NCBI GenBank assembly: GCA_964058805.1
Contig: CAXKVV010000658.1
Coordinates: 1 to 18,470, forward strand
Origin: Schoenoplectus triqueter
Lineage: Eukaryota; Streptophyta; Magnoliopsida; Poales; Cyperaceae
Direction of reading: 5' to 3'
DNA: 18,470 nucleotides
In this document: in pieces, positions 9,101 through 18,470 of the stretch
Position numbering within the stretch: the first letter of the stretch is position 1
Layout: each line of letters opens with the position of its first letter
Position numbers and translations under genes: made by a program
Notes under the pieces: model-generated
Database searches by the model: none
What the model was told of the DNA's origin: nothing
Seen by the model: the letters and a program-made list of their open reading frames with translations, nothing else

Positions 9101-10333
9101 CCTAGTGTGTTCTGGCATGCTCGTCTTCTCTCTTTTTTTTTTCCAATTTTTATATGTTTTGATGTGTCAAGTGTCCATTTTATACAGTTAAATGCATGAT
9201 ATCACTATTTGGCGAAGATATTAGATATATAAGATTAATTTATTTGTAAGAACTTTTGCTTTTGCTGCTGGCGCGTGCTAGCTTTTGTTTGTTGTATCCT
9301 CAAATATTGCTATATTACTGGAATTTATGTTGTGCTGAAATAATCTGTTTTTGGTAACAATCGGATGATATGGTCGGCTCTATATAACTTTGGCGAAGAA
9401 CAGGATGTTATATAAAGATTTCATTTTTAGTTAAATTACCAACTTAATCATGCTATGACTATGAGAGGAGGATATGAGACATAGCATAAAATTATTTCCC
9501 ACATTGATTAAAGGTGTAAGAATCAATCAAAGCAAACATGCTCCCTGAGGTATTTGCTTCAGAAGCCATTAGTGATGCAAGCCCACCTAGGCAAATAGGC
9601 ATTGAGCACATAAAGCTAGACAATAGACATCCTTTTCTTTGAAAACCTAATCATTGGATGTCGTTACTGGTTAGTGAGGTTATAATTTGTTCTTTGAAAA
9701 TTAGAATAGTAGAGATCAGCTGTTGTGACATAGTCAATCACTCAATTGTACACCAAACAAACCACCTTCTTTTATATCAAACTGATGAAATTAAGAACTG
9801 CAGAGTATGACAAAAATTAGCTGCTGCAGCTGTGGAATTAACTTACAAAAAATAAGAGATTAACTAGATTGTTGCTGCTAATTCAAATAAATTATACATG
9901 AGAAGTATATTGTAGGGTTTCTACATTTAGATTTTTTTTTCTGAAAAAAAAGACCCATTTTAGATTTCCAATCTCTTCAGAGGTGAAAATTGTTCTTGTC
10001 AAAATTAATGAAAAATGGGGTTGTGCAGCCCACCCGTGAGCCTCACTTCTCTCTCTGTTGAACAACTCATAAGAGGTGCCCTCTATGGATGGATGCATGT
10101 GGTTTGCACAATTTCTCAAAGGGGAAATCATGGTGTCCCTCAAGGAAATAGTTGAACAGGTCACCACGAGCTGCTTTTGCCTTTTTCTTTATTTTATTTT
10201 TCAGTTGTCTACCCTTTTACTGTAAGTGGTACAGAGTAACAGATACCTTTCTTTTTTCCCCTCCATTTTCCTTCGGCCGTTGGTTCGTTTGTTGTTAATT
10301 TTGTTGACAGAATGTCTCGGCCTGATAATGATT
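9101..10333. other. Intergenic DNA without a supported gene
   Basis: A 34-codon frame at 9538-9642 has no homology I recognise. The minus-strand frame at 9892-10167 lies in a moderately GC-rich patch, but its product has no family signature. I looked for a microRNA precursor at about 10040-10165 and found no convincing fold-back. Nothing else stands out. Confidence 0.5.
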
Positions 10334-10355
10334 TGTGTGTGTGTGTGTGTGTGTG
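10334..10355. repeat. (TG)11 microsatellite
   Basis: A perfect TG dinucleotide tract of 22 bases, followed by a short A run. The small frame at 10335-10535 begins in this tract and is not a gene. Confidence 0.95.
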
Positions 10356-10506
10356 AAAAAAGTGGCCGGAGCCACGCATTCTATTGGTAAAAGAAATCAG
10401 TCTTATAAAAGGAAATTAGTAGAAGAAAATAAACTAATGCTGCGCCTTAAAATACATAAGAGAAAATTAAAAAATAAATTAATATGGGCAAAACTCAGTG
10501 ACATGA

Positions 10507-10809
10507 GAGCATCTCCATCCACTTGCTTAATCTGATGTTGTTATTTGCAATTACAATTTCAAATATTGAAAGAACCTTGCTAATTATTTAGCAGTGTTTC
10601 TAATTAGCAAGTCTTTTCGAATTGTTATATGAGCATTTACAAGAGCATCTCCCTCTCTGAAATTTTATAAAATTATTTTATTTACCAATTAAAAATTCCC
10701 ATGGCAGTGAATTAGCAATTACATGGATTAAAATATTCTCAAAATAATTTGTAGGAAATTGCTAAATTGATGATATAATAATTAGCAATTGCAGGAATGG
10801 AGATGCCCC
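10507..10809. mobile_element. MITE-like element with GAGCATCTCC terminal inverted repeats
   Basis: The left end reads gagcatctccatcc (10507-10520). The reverse complement of the right end (10794-10809) reads ggggcatctccattcc. Behind each end the pattern ttgct(t)aa recurs, so the inverted repeats extend imperfectly beyond the first 12 bases. The interior is AT-rich with repeated attagcaatt motifs and no coding capacity. This GAGCATCTCC end is common among small non-autonomous plant DNA transposons. No convincing 2, 3, 8 or 9-bp target-site duplication is visible, so the superfamily stays open. A second copy of the terminus sits inside at 10643-10652, suggesting a nested or rearranged insertion. 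Confidence 0.65.
10576..10611. repeat. Perfect 11-bp inverted repeat inside the MITE-like element
   Basis: CTTGCTAATTA (10576-10586) is repeated in inverse as TAATTAGCAAG (10601-10611) around a 14-base loop. It lies between the outer and inner terminus copies and may be a scar of a second element's end or a foldback typical of MITE interiors. Confidence 0.9.
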
Positions 10810-12162
10810 ATCCTCTAATATGACAAAGAATTTGATGAAAAAAGTTTGAGGACTATATTTATTAAGAATTTTTAGGAAGCCTTGGTAAATATAACTACTA
10901 TGTAAATGCCTCACTTCACTGATCGCGGATCCCGTCAATTTATAAAAAAAAAATACAAATTTCGTTTCTGCAATATATCTTAAAAATGTGAAAATTTGTA
11001 TTTAGAAAAGGAACTAAGAAACTAAAACTTAACTACTTATACCAACTTATTATATAAATAAAGAAGTCTTCAACCCTCAAACCTCTGCTCAAAGACAACC
11101 AACAAGAAGTTTGAAAACATATCAACAAGGATAAATTTTGTTGAGACTCCTTTTGTTTTCTTGTCACAAGATACTCATAAAAAAGGAGTATTTGCTGAAA
11201 TGTGAGATTGAGGGGAACTAGTGTAATATTATTAGCATTAGAAAACTCTAAAATTGTCTGAAGAAATTTGTTTCTTTCCTCTTTTTCAATCTATTTCCTT
11301 CCTTAAATATGTGAATTTTATCTTTTACATCTTACAATTGCCAACGATGCAAGCGACATCTATCGTCTATGGAAAACTGGTGTTATTCATTAAACTTTTG
11401 CAACGATAGGAACATAAAACAATACTGGAAGTCAGGTACCAAACTGAACTACACTAATAGGACAGTGGCCATGTTAGTCATAATTAAGGAGCTAATCATT
11501 CAATTATTCCTACCTACTATTTGAAAAATGGTGGTAGAAGATTATTCTATTTGAGCTTTGGCCCAGCATGGTGAGTTATTTAACAAACATCTGGGTCTTA
11601 CAGAGAATTATCAAAAACCTTGTTGAGGCCCACAAAAAACTAGATGTACAAAATACATACAAACTAGGACCATAGAAAATGGATGGGGAAAAGCGAGATG
11701 AGCTGTCAAGCAGTGAGTTGCAGTAAATGATTTTGCAGCCAAAAGTAATTTATTAAGCGCACTCTAGTACTGCATGTAGTTGGAGTTGCCACTGTTCTAG
11801 TTCTACTTGCCCTCTTCTCACTAGTTTGCACCTAAATTATTTTCAATAAAAAGTCAGAACTGTTCTCTTTCTGTTTTTGTTTAAATTCTACAAAATAAAC
11901 TTTGTGGAGTTTTAATTTACCCCTTAAGAGTCCTCATGCACAGATCAAAAGTACAGATCCTTGAGAGGTCAATTTGTTTTTCCATTTCAGTTGAGTGTCA
12001 GCCACTTATGATTTATGTGTTAGTATTCATGTCCACAATTCCCCAATTTCCTTCAAAGATTACGGAAAGTGTTCTTGCAGTTCATCTCTTCTGCTCTGAT
12101 TAATAAATGGAAAACAATTAAATGCGACACAACATTGGTTGAGAATAAATAGAAGAAGGATC

Positions 12163-12165
<3 letters not shown>
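10810..12165. other. Intergenic DNA, no gene seen
   Basis: AT-rich spacer with scattered moderately GC-rich pieces (for example about 11540-11830). All six frames are interrupted often, and I find no family motif, RNA gene or clear repeat boundary. Confidence 0.5.

Positions 12166-12244
<79 letters not shown>
12166..12244. repeat. (TA)39 microsatellite
   Basis: An uninterrupted TA tract of 79 bases. Long TA tracts are unstable and prone to cruciform formation, so length polymorphism or assembly collapse is likely. Confidence 0.97.
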
Positions 12245-12246
<2 letters not shown>

Positions 12247-13250
12247 CTTATTTTTGAAGTTCTTGTATTGAGATGAAAAGTTCCCCTTCTAGTGGTCTAC
12301 TTAAGTTCGGTTACAAAATTAAGAATAGTTTAATTAAAAAAATCTAGATTATCAATGTCAGCTGATCACCGCTTTATGCCAATATTTTTGGGCCTCATGA
12401 AATTCTATTGGTAATTTGGTACACCAAGATAGCATATGATTCTGCTTAAAATTTTAAAAATCAGAAACTTTGGGAAGTAAACTTCAGAACAATATTTTGT
12501 CATTCCTGACCGTAAGAGTGTGGTCAATGTCAAAGATGTTATTTTATTTATTTTTTTACTTTTTTTTTTGCTAGTAGCTAGATTCTGATATGATATGGCT
12601 TTAACCAAGGAACTTGAAAAATAAATTAATGAGCATGCATAGCAACTCTTGTCTCGCCTCAGATCCACAGAAATTAAAGCACGGATGAGTCAACAAAGAT
12701 CTGAGATGAGCAATGGCTTGAATTAATTGCATAAATTGTGCTACTCATGTGCGACAATAATTACTTTTGTAAATACTTGATGTCTATGAGACAACACTAA
12801 CAACACTTTTGAGTTTTTGATTTTTCAAAATATGAATATATGGTACTGGTGTGTTAGAAAATTTGGGGACGTTTTTTGTACCGTCCGAACTGTGTATCAT
12901 CTTTAAAATTTAAATCTTTAAAATTTAAATAGCCACCGAATTAAATTCGAATAGAATTTTGAAATTTTCATGTTTGATTTGTTAAATTGGATAATTTTTT
13001 TGGTCAAATGGTTATTTTTTTCCCTTTTTATCTAGTCACTGCTCCATTTTAATATTGTGGAATAAACAATTCCATTGGATGTCAGGAGAATGAAATGGTA
13101 ATATTAATAGAATATTTTTAAATGGGTAGACATGCTGACACTTTTGTTATGTTAGGTAAACTAATCGGATAGTTTATTTACAACCAAAATGATCAGATGT
13201 CACCAAGTATTTTCTTCATCTGCGATGCATTTAAGATGTACACTGTGTGC
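12245..13250. other. Intergenic DNA with a 15-bp tandem duplication
   Basis: No gene is supported; the minus-strand frame at 12405-12668 is Lys/Ser-rich and lacks motifs. The unit ctttaaaatttaaat occurs twice exactly in tandem at 12901-12915 and 12916-12930. Confidence 0.5.
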
Positions 13251-13284
13251 TCATCTCTTTTCCATTAAGACGATAATCATTGCT

Positions 13285-13560
13285 TCATTGGAAACAAATT
13301 GATAATAGGTTCCATTTTGATGGAAGACGCTCACATTGCACGACATATCTACCTGGTTCTCTGATGAAAAAAGCAGAAGGCTCCATGTGCGTGATCTCAG
13401 TAGGTAGCTTCGGCATAAAGGTGCTGAAAAAGACATTGGGAGTTCTCTCCAGTTCTTCGAAATGGACTCATCCATTTCCGTTGACGGCACTCTTTTTGTA
13501 TCGATCAAAAATATCAGATATAGATAAGATCATCATGTTGTATGGGATCCGGGTCCAGCA
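13285..13560 (-). pseudogene. Possible decayed gene fragment (low confidence)
   Basis: This GC-richer patch has one minus-strand frame, read in codons from 13560 downward, that is open for about 90 codons apart from one TGA at 13470-13468, where TGG would restore continuity. It reads in pieces SISDIFDRYKKSAVNGNG, then VHFEELERTPNVFFSTF, MPKLPTEITHMEPSAFF and IREPGRYVVQCERLPSKWN, ending at TGA 13287-13285. The composition is balanced and protein-like, more so than the frames overlapping it (13251-13508 minus, 13280-13609 plus). I do not recognise the family. No ATG, promoter or splice sites fit well, so a relic is more likely than a working gene, and chance cannot be excluded. Confidence 0.25.
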
Positions 13561-13609
13561 TCAAATTTATATGAAACTAAAGATCAATTCACAGATTATT
13601 TCTTCTTAA

Positions 13610-14340
13610 AACATTTCAAGGTCAATTAACTCTGCATTTTTTTTTACTAACGAATGATTTCAAATTCTTAGAATAGATAATTGTAAATGAAAATTCCGAT
13701 ATTTTTAAAAGACTAGAAAAAAAACTTCGTAATTATAAATCGTGTTAGAATCTATGGGAGATGCTTGGAACTCAATTATAATTCCGATTTTGAATCGGAT
13801 TTGGCGGCAATGACCAAACGATAAGGTAGGGGCTGTAGATTTTTTTTATCCCCAATTCAATCTGGGTGTCGCCTTTTCAATAATTTAGTTAATATTTTTT
13901 TTGTTTGATAGACAAATTTATTTATTTAAATCTAAACATCATAAAATATTAAAGGTACATTATGCTACGGGTCAAAATAATTTTAGAACGTTTAATTTTG
14001 AGTAGAGAAAAGAGATTAATGAGTAAAAAATATTATCGTTAATTAATAAATCAACGGTTACTCATTTCCATCCCTAGTAGAATTAGCCAATATTAAATTT
14101 ATTAGTCAAATAATAGAACCCTCGTAATAATATAAATAAAAATAAAATTTTGCGTTTGTCTGTACTCTCAAATTCACATCTGACGTTAATTATAATATAT
14201 ATCTTAATAAATTTGTTATGTTCACATTTAGTGCTATTTTGTTGTTTCTTGGATATTAATTTAGTTGATAATGATGATTAAACTCTAATTTAAGTATAAC
14301 GGCGAGGAGATTACAAAAGTAACTAAAAGTAAATCATTGC
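13610..14340. other. AT-rich intergenic DNA
   Basis: No gene is seen. A stretch near 13770-13870, with ttccgattttgaatcggat and accaaacg motifs, resembles ends of small plant DNA transposons, but I cannot find a matching partner end. Confidence 0.45.
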
Positions 14341-15220
<880 letters not shown>

Positions 15221-15221
15221 T

Positions 15222-15995
15222 CGTTAATGAACTGAGTCGTTAACGAGCTGACTCGTTAAGCTTGTTAAGTTAATGAGCTGAGTTTGATCTTAGGCCGGCT
15301 CAGCTCGTTAGACTCGTTAAATTATTAATATTTATTACTTATATATTTTTATTATGAATTTTTAGTATAGTAAATAGTTTATAGTATGATATATATTTAT
15401 ATTATTATATCAAATTGTGTGAAATATTTTATCATTAGTTATTTTAATAACTTTTATATAAATTTGGGCTATAATTTATGTTTCGTCCCGATAATATAGT
15501 ACTCAAATAAATAATTAATAATATAAAATTTCACATTAATTTTTTTTTGACATAATATTTTTAAATTCTAAGTAATAATGATAATGATAATAATAAATAG
15601 TATAATTAAATACATAATAATATATAAGTGATCATATAAAAAATTAAATCATTTTAAGAGTTAAATTTCATTTTAAGTATATTGTGCACATTATTTTAGA
15701 TGAGGAGAAAAAAACTATTTTATATAAACCCTTGATGTTAAGAAGATGAAAATAATTAAATAAAATCAATGGTGGATAAAAATGATGATGTGGCATGCTT
15801 AATAAGTTTAAAAATTTAATTCTTTTTATGTATTAAGAATTTGAATATAAAATAATATAAAAATATTATTAATTATTAAATTAGCCTTAACGAAACTTAA
15901 TGAGCCAATTTAGTTAGATTGTTAACTTGAGGAGCTGATCTCAAATCAAAACTTTTAACTTAAAAATAATTAAGGAACTAACTCAACTCATTAAA
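15222..15995. mobile_element. Possible degenerate terminal-inverted-repeat element enclosing copy 2
   Basis: The left arm (about 15222-15330) carries cgttaacgagctgactcg and gctcagctcgtt motifs. The reverse complement of the right arm (about 15880-15995) shows a related order: aatgagttgag, ttaagttaa, gagatcagctc, ggctcattaa, then AT-rich sequence with aataattaataatat. The arms are about 110 bases long but heavily diverged. Such AACGAGCTGAG sequences are widespread in plant dispersed repeats. The AT-rich repeat copy 2 lies between the arms, yet the other copy (4154-4530) lacks them, which suggests nesting. No target-site duplication is seen. Confidence 0.35.
15497..15842 (+). repeat. AT-rich dispersed repeat, copy 2
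   Basis: This is the partner of the inverted copy at 4154-4530. Matching blocks include tagtactcaaataaataatt, ttaagagttaaatttcattt near 15655, ataataatgataat-like runs, tgatgtggcatgctt near 15786 and ttaagaatt at the end. It is 346 bases long against 377 for copy 1. There is no coding capacity. Confidence 0.7.
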
Positions 15996-17113
15996 CTAAT
16001 ATGCCGAACACAAATTTAGCCATTCTCAGCTTGACTCACTCTTTTACATCACTAAGCAATAGAAAATCTAAGATAGACCAGCCCCCCTCCTTTCACTGTT
16101 TGTTTTTACTTTTAACAACGAAAGGACTTTATGTACATTTATTGCTCTTTATGCTTCTCTTCACATACGCCGTACCGGCTGTTTGGTTGTATAGAAGATA
16201 TGTAAAATATACGCTAATCTTTTATGTTATAATTACAACCAAGAGAAAAACTGTGTTAGTTTGATTAGTTGAATTTGTAAAATATTATCTATACTCGTTT
16301 TTAATTATTGAGATAAAAAGTAAAAATTAGTGGATAGTAACAAACCTTTTAATAATATTTAAGTTATTTTTTCAGCACCTTAACAATAAATTTATGAATT
16401 TCTATATTAAGTAACAAAATAATAAAATTACACACATATATATATTATATATAAGAACTAAATTTCGTTTAATTATAATTGAAATTATTTTGGAATTACA
16501 ACAAACTTATCAGTTATCAGTTTATCACCACGACAACAACACAGAGAGAAACAAACACGAGTAAGAGAAAATCCGATTTCCATCTACTTCAAATGTATTA
16601 TTGAAAGGCAATAAATACCGCATTAAATTCGACCTATTCCCACATATTTAATAGACGCAACCTTCGAACGCAGGAGGTGCCTTGACTTATTAATTGCCTC
16701 AACGACTCAACGTGCATTCGTTCATATCTTCTCCGGTTCAAATACACTGGAGAGGAACTAACATCCGACATCTTTCCACGTATGCAGCTTGCAAAATCGG
16801 ACGATTCAAAAGGAATGAAGAACCGTATTCACCAGCCACGTGTATATTTCGAAGAGAACGATTCCCAGCAACACGCATTAATAACTTCTTGTTTTAAATT
16901 TTCCATTGGGCTCCTTATCTTTTTCTTTTTAAGGAAACAACCCCTCATGATTTGTGTCAGTTTTGTATAACTTATCCCTTTGAACATAAGTAACGATAAT
17001 TATGTTTAATTTTACTTAATGAAAAATATAACTAACTGTCTGAGATCAAAAGACTTTTGGTCCAATCGTTTTTCCAATGATAAAATAAATAAAACTTCAT
17101 AATGTAGCCTAAA
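15996..17113. other. Intergenic DNA without a supported gene
   Basis: The frame at 16001-16264 is a hydrophobic run without a family match. A GC-richer island at about 16650-16890 has overlapping open frames on both strands, including 46 codons on the minus strand (16738-16878), but no motif or splice evidence. A CACGTG hexamer lies at about 16836-16841. The island may be an old gene or repeat remnant. Confidence 0.45.
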
Positions 17114-17200
17114 TAGGGATGTCAATGAGTTAGATCCGATCCGATCATTATTATTTTATTATTTTTTATCCGATCTAATCTAATTCGTTTAAAATCAGGT
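17114..17200 (+). mobile_element. Possible terminus of a hAT-type MITE
   Basis: The sequence tagggatgtcaatgagt, followed by gatccgatccgatc, matches the form I recall for one end of widespread plant hAT-like MITEs. The complementary end is not found within the next 500 bases, so this is at most a partial or decayed copy. Confidence 0.3.
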
Positions 17201-17436
17201 CAAAATTATAAAATAATTAACTATTTATTAGTTATTTTTATATAATTTGAAATAATTAAATAATAATTTATAACTAATTTTAATTAGTATATATATAATT
17301 TTAATTAGTAATAAATCATAAAATTATAATTAGTAGGAAATCAAAAAGTAAGAAAATATGTTAGGCTGGTCATTTTGTTAGCTTTAACCACAATACCATT
17401 ATACCAGTTATAAACTTATAATATAGTACTAAAGAG

Positions 17437-17443
17437 TATAAAC
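17437..17443 (+). promoter_or_regulatory. Probable TATA box of the LRR receptor kinase
   Basis: TATAAAC lies about 260 bases before the start codon. It is followed, after about 30 bases, by a long CT-rich leader, as in many plant receptor-kinase genes. An alternative TATA-like string lies at 17409-17425. Confidence 0.45.
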
Positions 17444-17530
17444 GCAAAACAGCTACCTACTTTTTGTCACCCAGCTCATCAGTCATCATTCTTGCCAAAT
17501 CATCTCTCCGCCTCTGCTTCTTTCTCTCAT

Positions 17531-17699
17531 ATGGCGCCGCATCGCAAAGCAAAACGATCCGCTTAACTACAACAGTCTCCTTCTCTCTGCTCATGCTCTC
17601 ATACCTTATACATTTCTCAGTTGCTCCTCTTCCCCTCGTTCACAAAATCTCTCTTCCTCTTGTAACCTCCAGATGCTAAAACCTTTTCCTTCACCATGA
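17531..17699 (+). promoter_or_regulatory. Three short uORFs in the LRR-kinase leader
   Basis: uORF1 is 17531-17566 (11 residues, MAPHRKAKRSA). uORF2 is 17593-17679 (28 residues, beginning MLSYLIHFSV). uORF3 is 17673-17699 (MLKPFPSP); its TGA overlaps the main ATG in the sequence ATGA at 17696-17699. uORF2 and uORF3 overlap each other in different frames. All lie downstream of the probable TATA box, so they are likely in the mRNA unless a leader intron removes them. They may restrain translation of the receptor. Confidence 0.5.
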
Positions 17700-18470
17700 G
17701 TCTCCTCTCGCTCCTCTTCCTCTCTCTGTTTCACTTTCTCCTCGTATTTCTCGCCGAATCCGGACCTAACCCGTTAAACGACGACGTGCTAGGCCTCATC
17801 GTCTTCAAAGCTGACGTGTCAGATCCGTTCTCTCGTCTCTCCTCATGGAACGAAGACTCCGAGCACCCCTGCAATTGGGTTGGAGTGACATGCGACCCCA
17901 AATCGAACCGCGTCACTCGTCTAGCGCTAAGCAACCTCTCTCTGTCGGGTAAGCTCGGCCGAGGTCTTCTCTTGCTCCAGTACCTCAAAAACCTCGATCT
18001 TTCTCGAAACAACTTCACAGGTCCTGTTCAATCCGACCTGTTAAGGCTCAGATACCTCGAAACTCTGGACCTTAGTGAAAACATCCTATCAGGTTCATTA
18101 CCGATTTCGTTTTTTGAGCAATGCAGGTCAGTCCGTTCCCTGTCTCTTGCTAGTAATTTGTTATCAGGCCCCATACCGGGCAATGTCGGTAACTGTTTGA
18201 GTTTGACAAGCTTGAATCTTTCTTACAACAAGTTCTCTGATGTTTTTCCGGGCAGCATTTGGCATGTAATCGGTTTAAGATCACTGGATTTGTCTAATAA
18301 TGATCTGTTTGGGGTCATCCCACCTGGCATGAATACAAGCAGTAATTTGAGAGTGATCAATTTGAGAAATAATCAATTCACTGGCGAGTTACCTGGTGAA
18401 ATTGGGGATTTAGCATTGCTCAAGTCGCTTGATTTGAGTAATAATTTGTTAAATGGGACCATTCCTGATT
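17696..18470 (+). CDS. LRR receptor-like kinase, IRK/PXC2 type (5' part only)
   Basis: The frame is open from ATG at 17696 to the window edge, giving 258 complete codons, with kinase exons beyond it. Residues 1-22 form a signal peptide (SLLSLLFLSLFHFLLVF core). The LRR N-cap follows at about 27-67: NDDVLGLIVFKADVSDPFSR, then a tryptophan (W51) and CNWVGVTC with the cysteine pair C59/C66. About eight plant-type 24-residue LRRs follow, including LKNLDLSRNNFTGPV, LETLDLSENILSGSLP, LTSLNLSYNKFS and LKSLDLSNNLLNGTIP, the last cut off. The NDDVLGLIVFKAD opening and GKLGRGLL segment fit the LRR-VII group that includes Arabidopsis IRK, PXC2 and At3g28040, which are plasma-membrane receptors, some linked to root or vascular development and some predicted to be kinase-inactive. 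Which member it is, and whether the kinase is active, needs the missing part. The ATG is the first in this frame before the signal peptide, in context tcaccATGAg. Confidence 0.92.
   Translation, partial: MSLLSLLFLSLFHFLLVFLAESGPNPLNDDVLGLIVFKADVSDPFSRLSSWNEDSEHPCNWVGVTCDPKSNRVTRLALSNLSLSGKLGRGLLLLQYLKNLDLSRNNFTGPVQSDLLRLRYLETLDLSENILSGSLPISFFEQCRSVRSLSLASNLLSGPIPGNVGNCLSLTSLNLSYNKFSDVFPGSIWHVIGLRSLDLSNNDLFGVIPPGMNTSSNLRVINLRNNQFTGELPGEIGDLALLKSLDLSNNLLNGTIPD

Noticed and set aside
9538..9642. 34-codon frame with balanced composition
   Set aside because: Preceded closely by an in-frame stop, no recognisable peptide family, and no signal peptide that would suggest a secreted plant peptide.
10040..10165. 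Possible microRNA precursor near a tccctcaagg motif
   Set aside because: It recalls part of miR477, but the full mature sequence is absent and I could not find an opposing arm that pairs along 20 bases.
16694..16970. Overlapping frames of 67 and 62 codons plus a 46-codon minus-strand frame
   Set aside because: Several frames are open at once in a GC-richer island, so openness carries little weight; no motif or splice signal supports any of them.
17731..18018. 95-codon minus-strand Arg/Ser-rich frame
   Set aside because: Shadow of the LRR-kinase coding sequence, whose plus-strand reading is unambiguous.

Overview
The window reads as nuclear DNA of a flowering plant, most likely a eudicot. 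Intergenic DNA is very AT-rich, coding stretches are much richer in GC, genes carry GT-AG introns of a few hundred to about 1,500 bases, there are long TA and TG microsatellites, and the encoded proteins belong to plant-specific families (an RLCK-type kinase, a DUF7356-like membrane protein and an IRK/PXC2-type LRR receptor kinase). The species cannot be fixed from the sequence.

Layout. Bases 1-878 hold the 3' end of a plus-strand receptor-like cytoplasmic kinase whose last exon starts at 342. An AT-rich intergenic stretch follows. Within it, on the minus strand, lies a compact intronless reading frame for a basic 119-residue protein of unknown function (2738-3097). Bases 5064-8799 hold a complete four-exon plus-strand gene for a 378-residue type I membrane protein with a signal peptide, a low-complexity lumenal or apoplastic region, a small four-cysteine domain, one membrane segment and an acidic tryptophan-repeat tail. 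Its 1,540-base second intron carries a tiny retroposed insertion with a perfect 16-bp target-site duplication. About 8.9 kb without a convincing gene follows. It contains microsatellites, a MITE-like element, remnants of other dispersed repeats and one possible decayed gene fragment. The window ends inside the first exon of an LRR receptor kinase starting at 17696 (258 residues visible), whose leader contains three short upstream ORFs.

The three main genes do not form a pathway or cluster that I can recognise; two are signalling kinases of different subfamilies and their proximity may be chance. I found no CRISPR, tRNA, rRNA, viral genome or dedicated novel multi-gene system. The most informative non-genic signals are the 5'-truncated SINE/LINE tail in intron 2, a pair of about 350-bp AT-rich repeats lying 11 kb apart in opposite orientation (4154-4530 and 15497-15842), a MITE-like element at 10507-10809, and the uORF arrangement in front of the LRR kinase.
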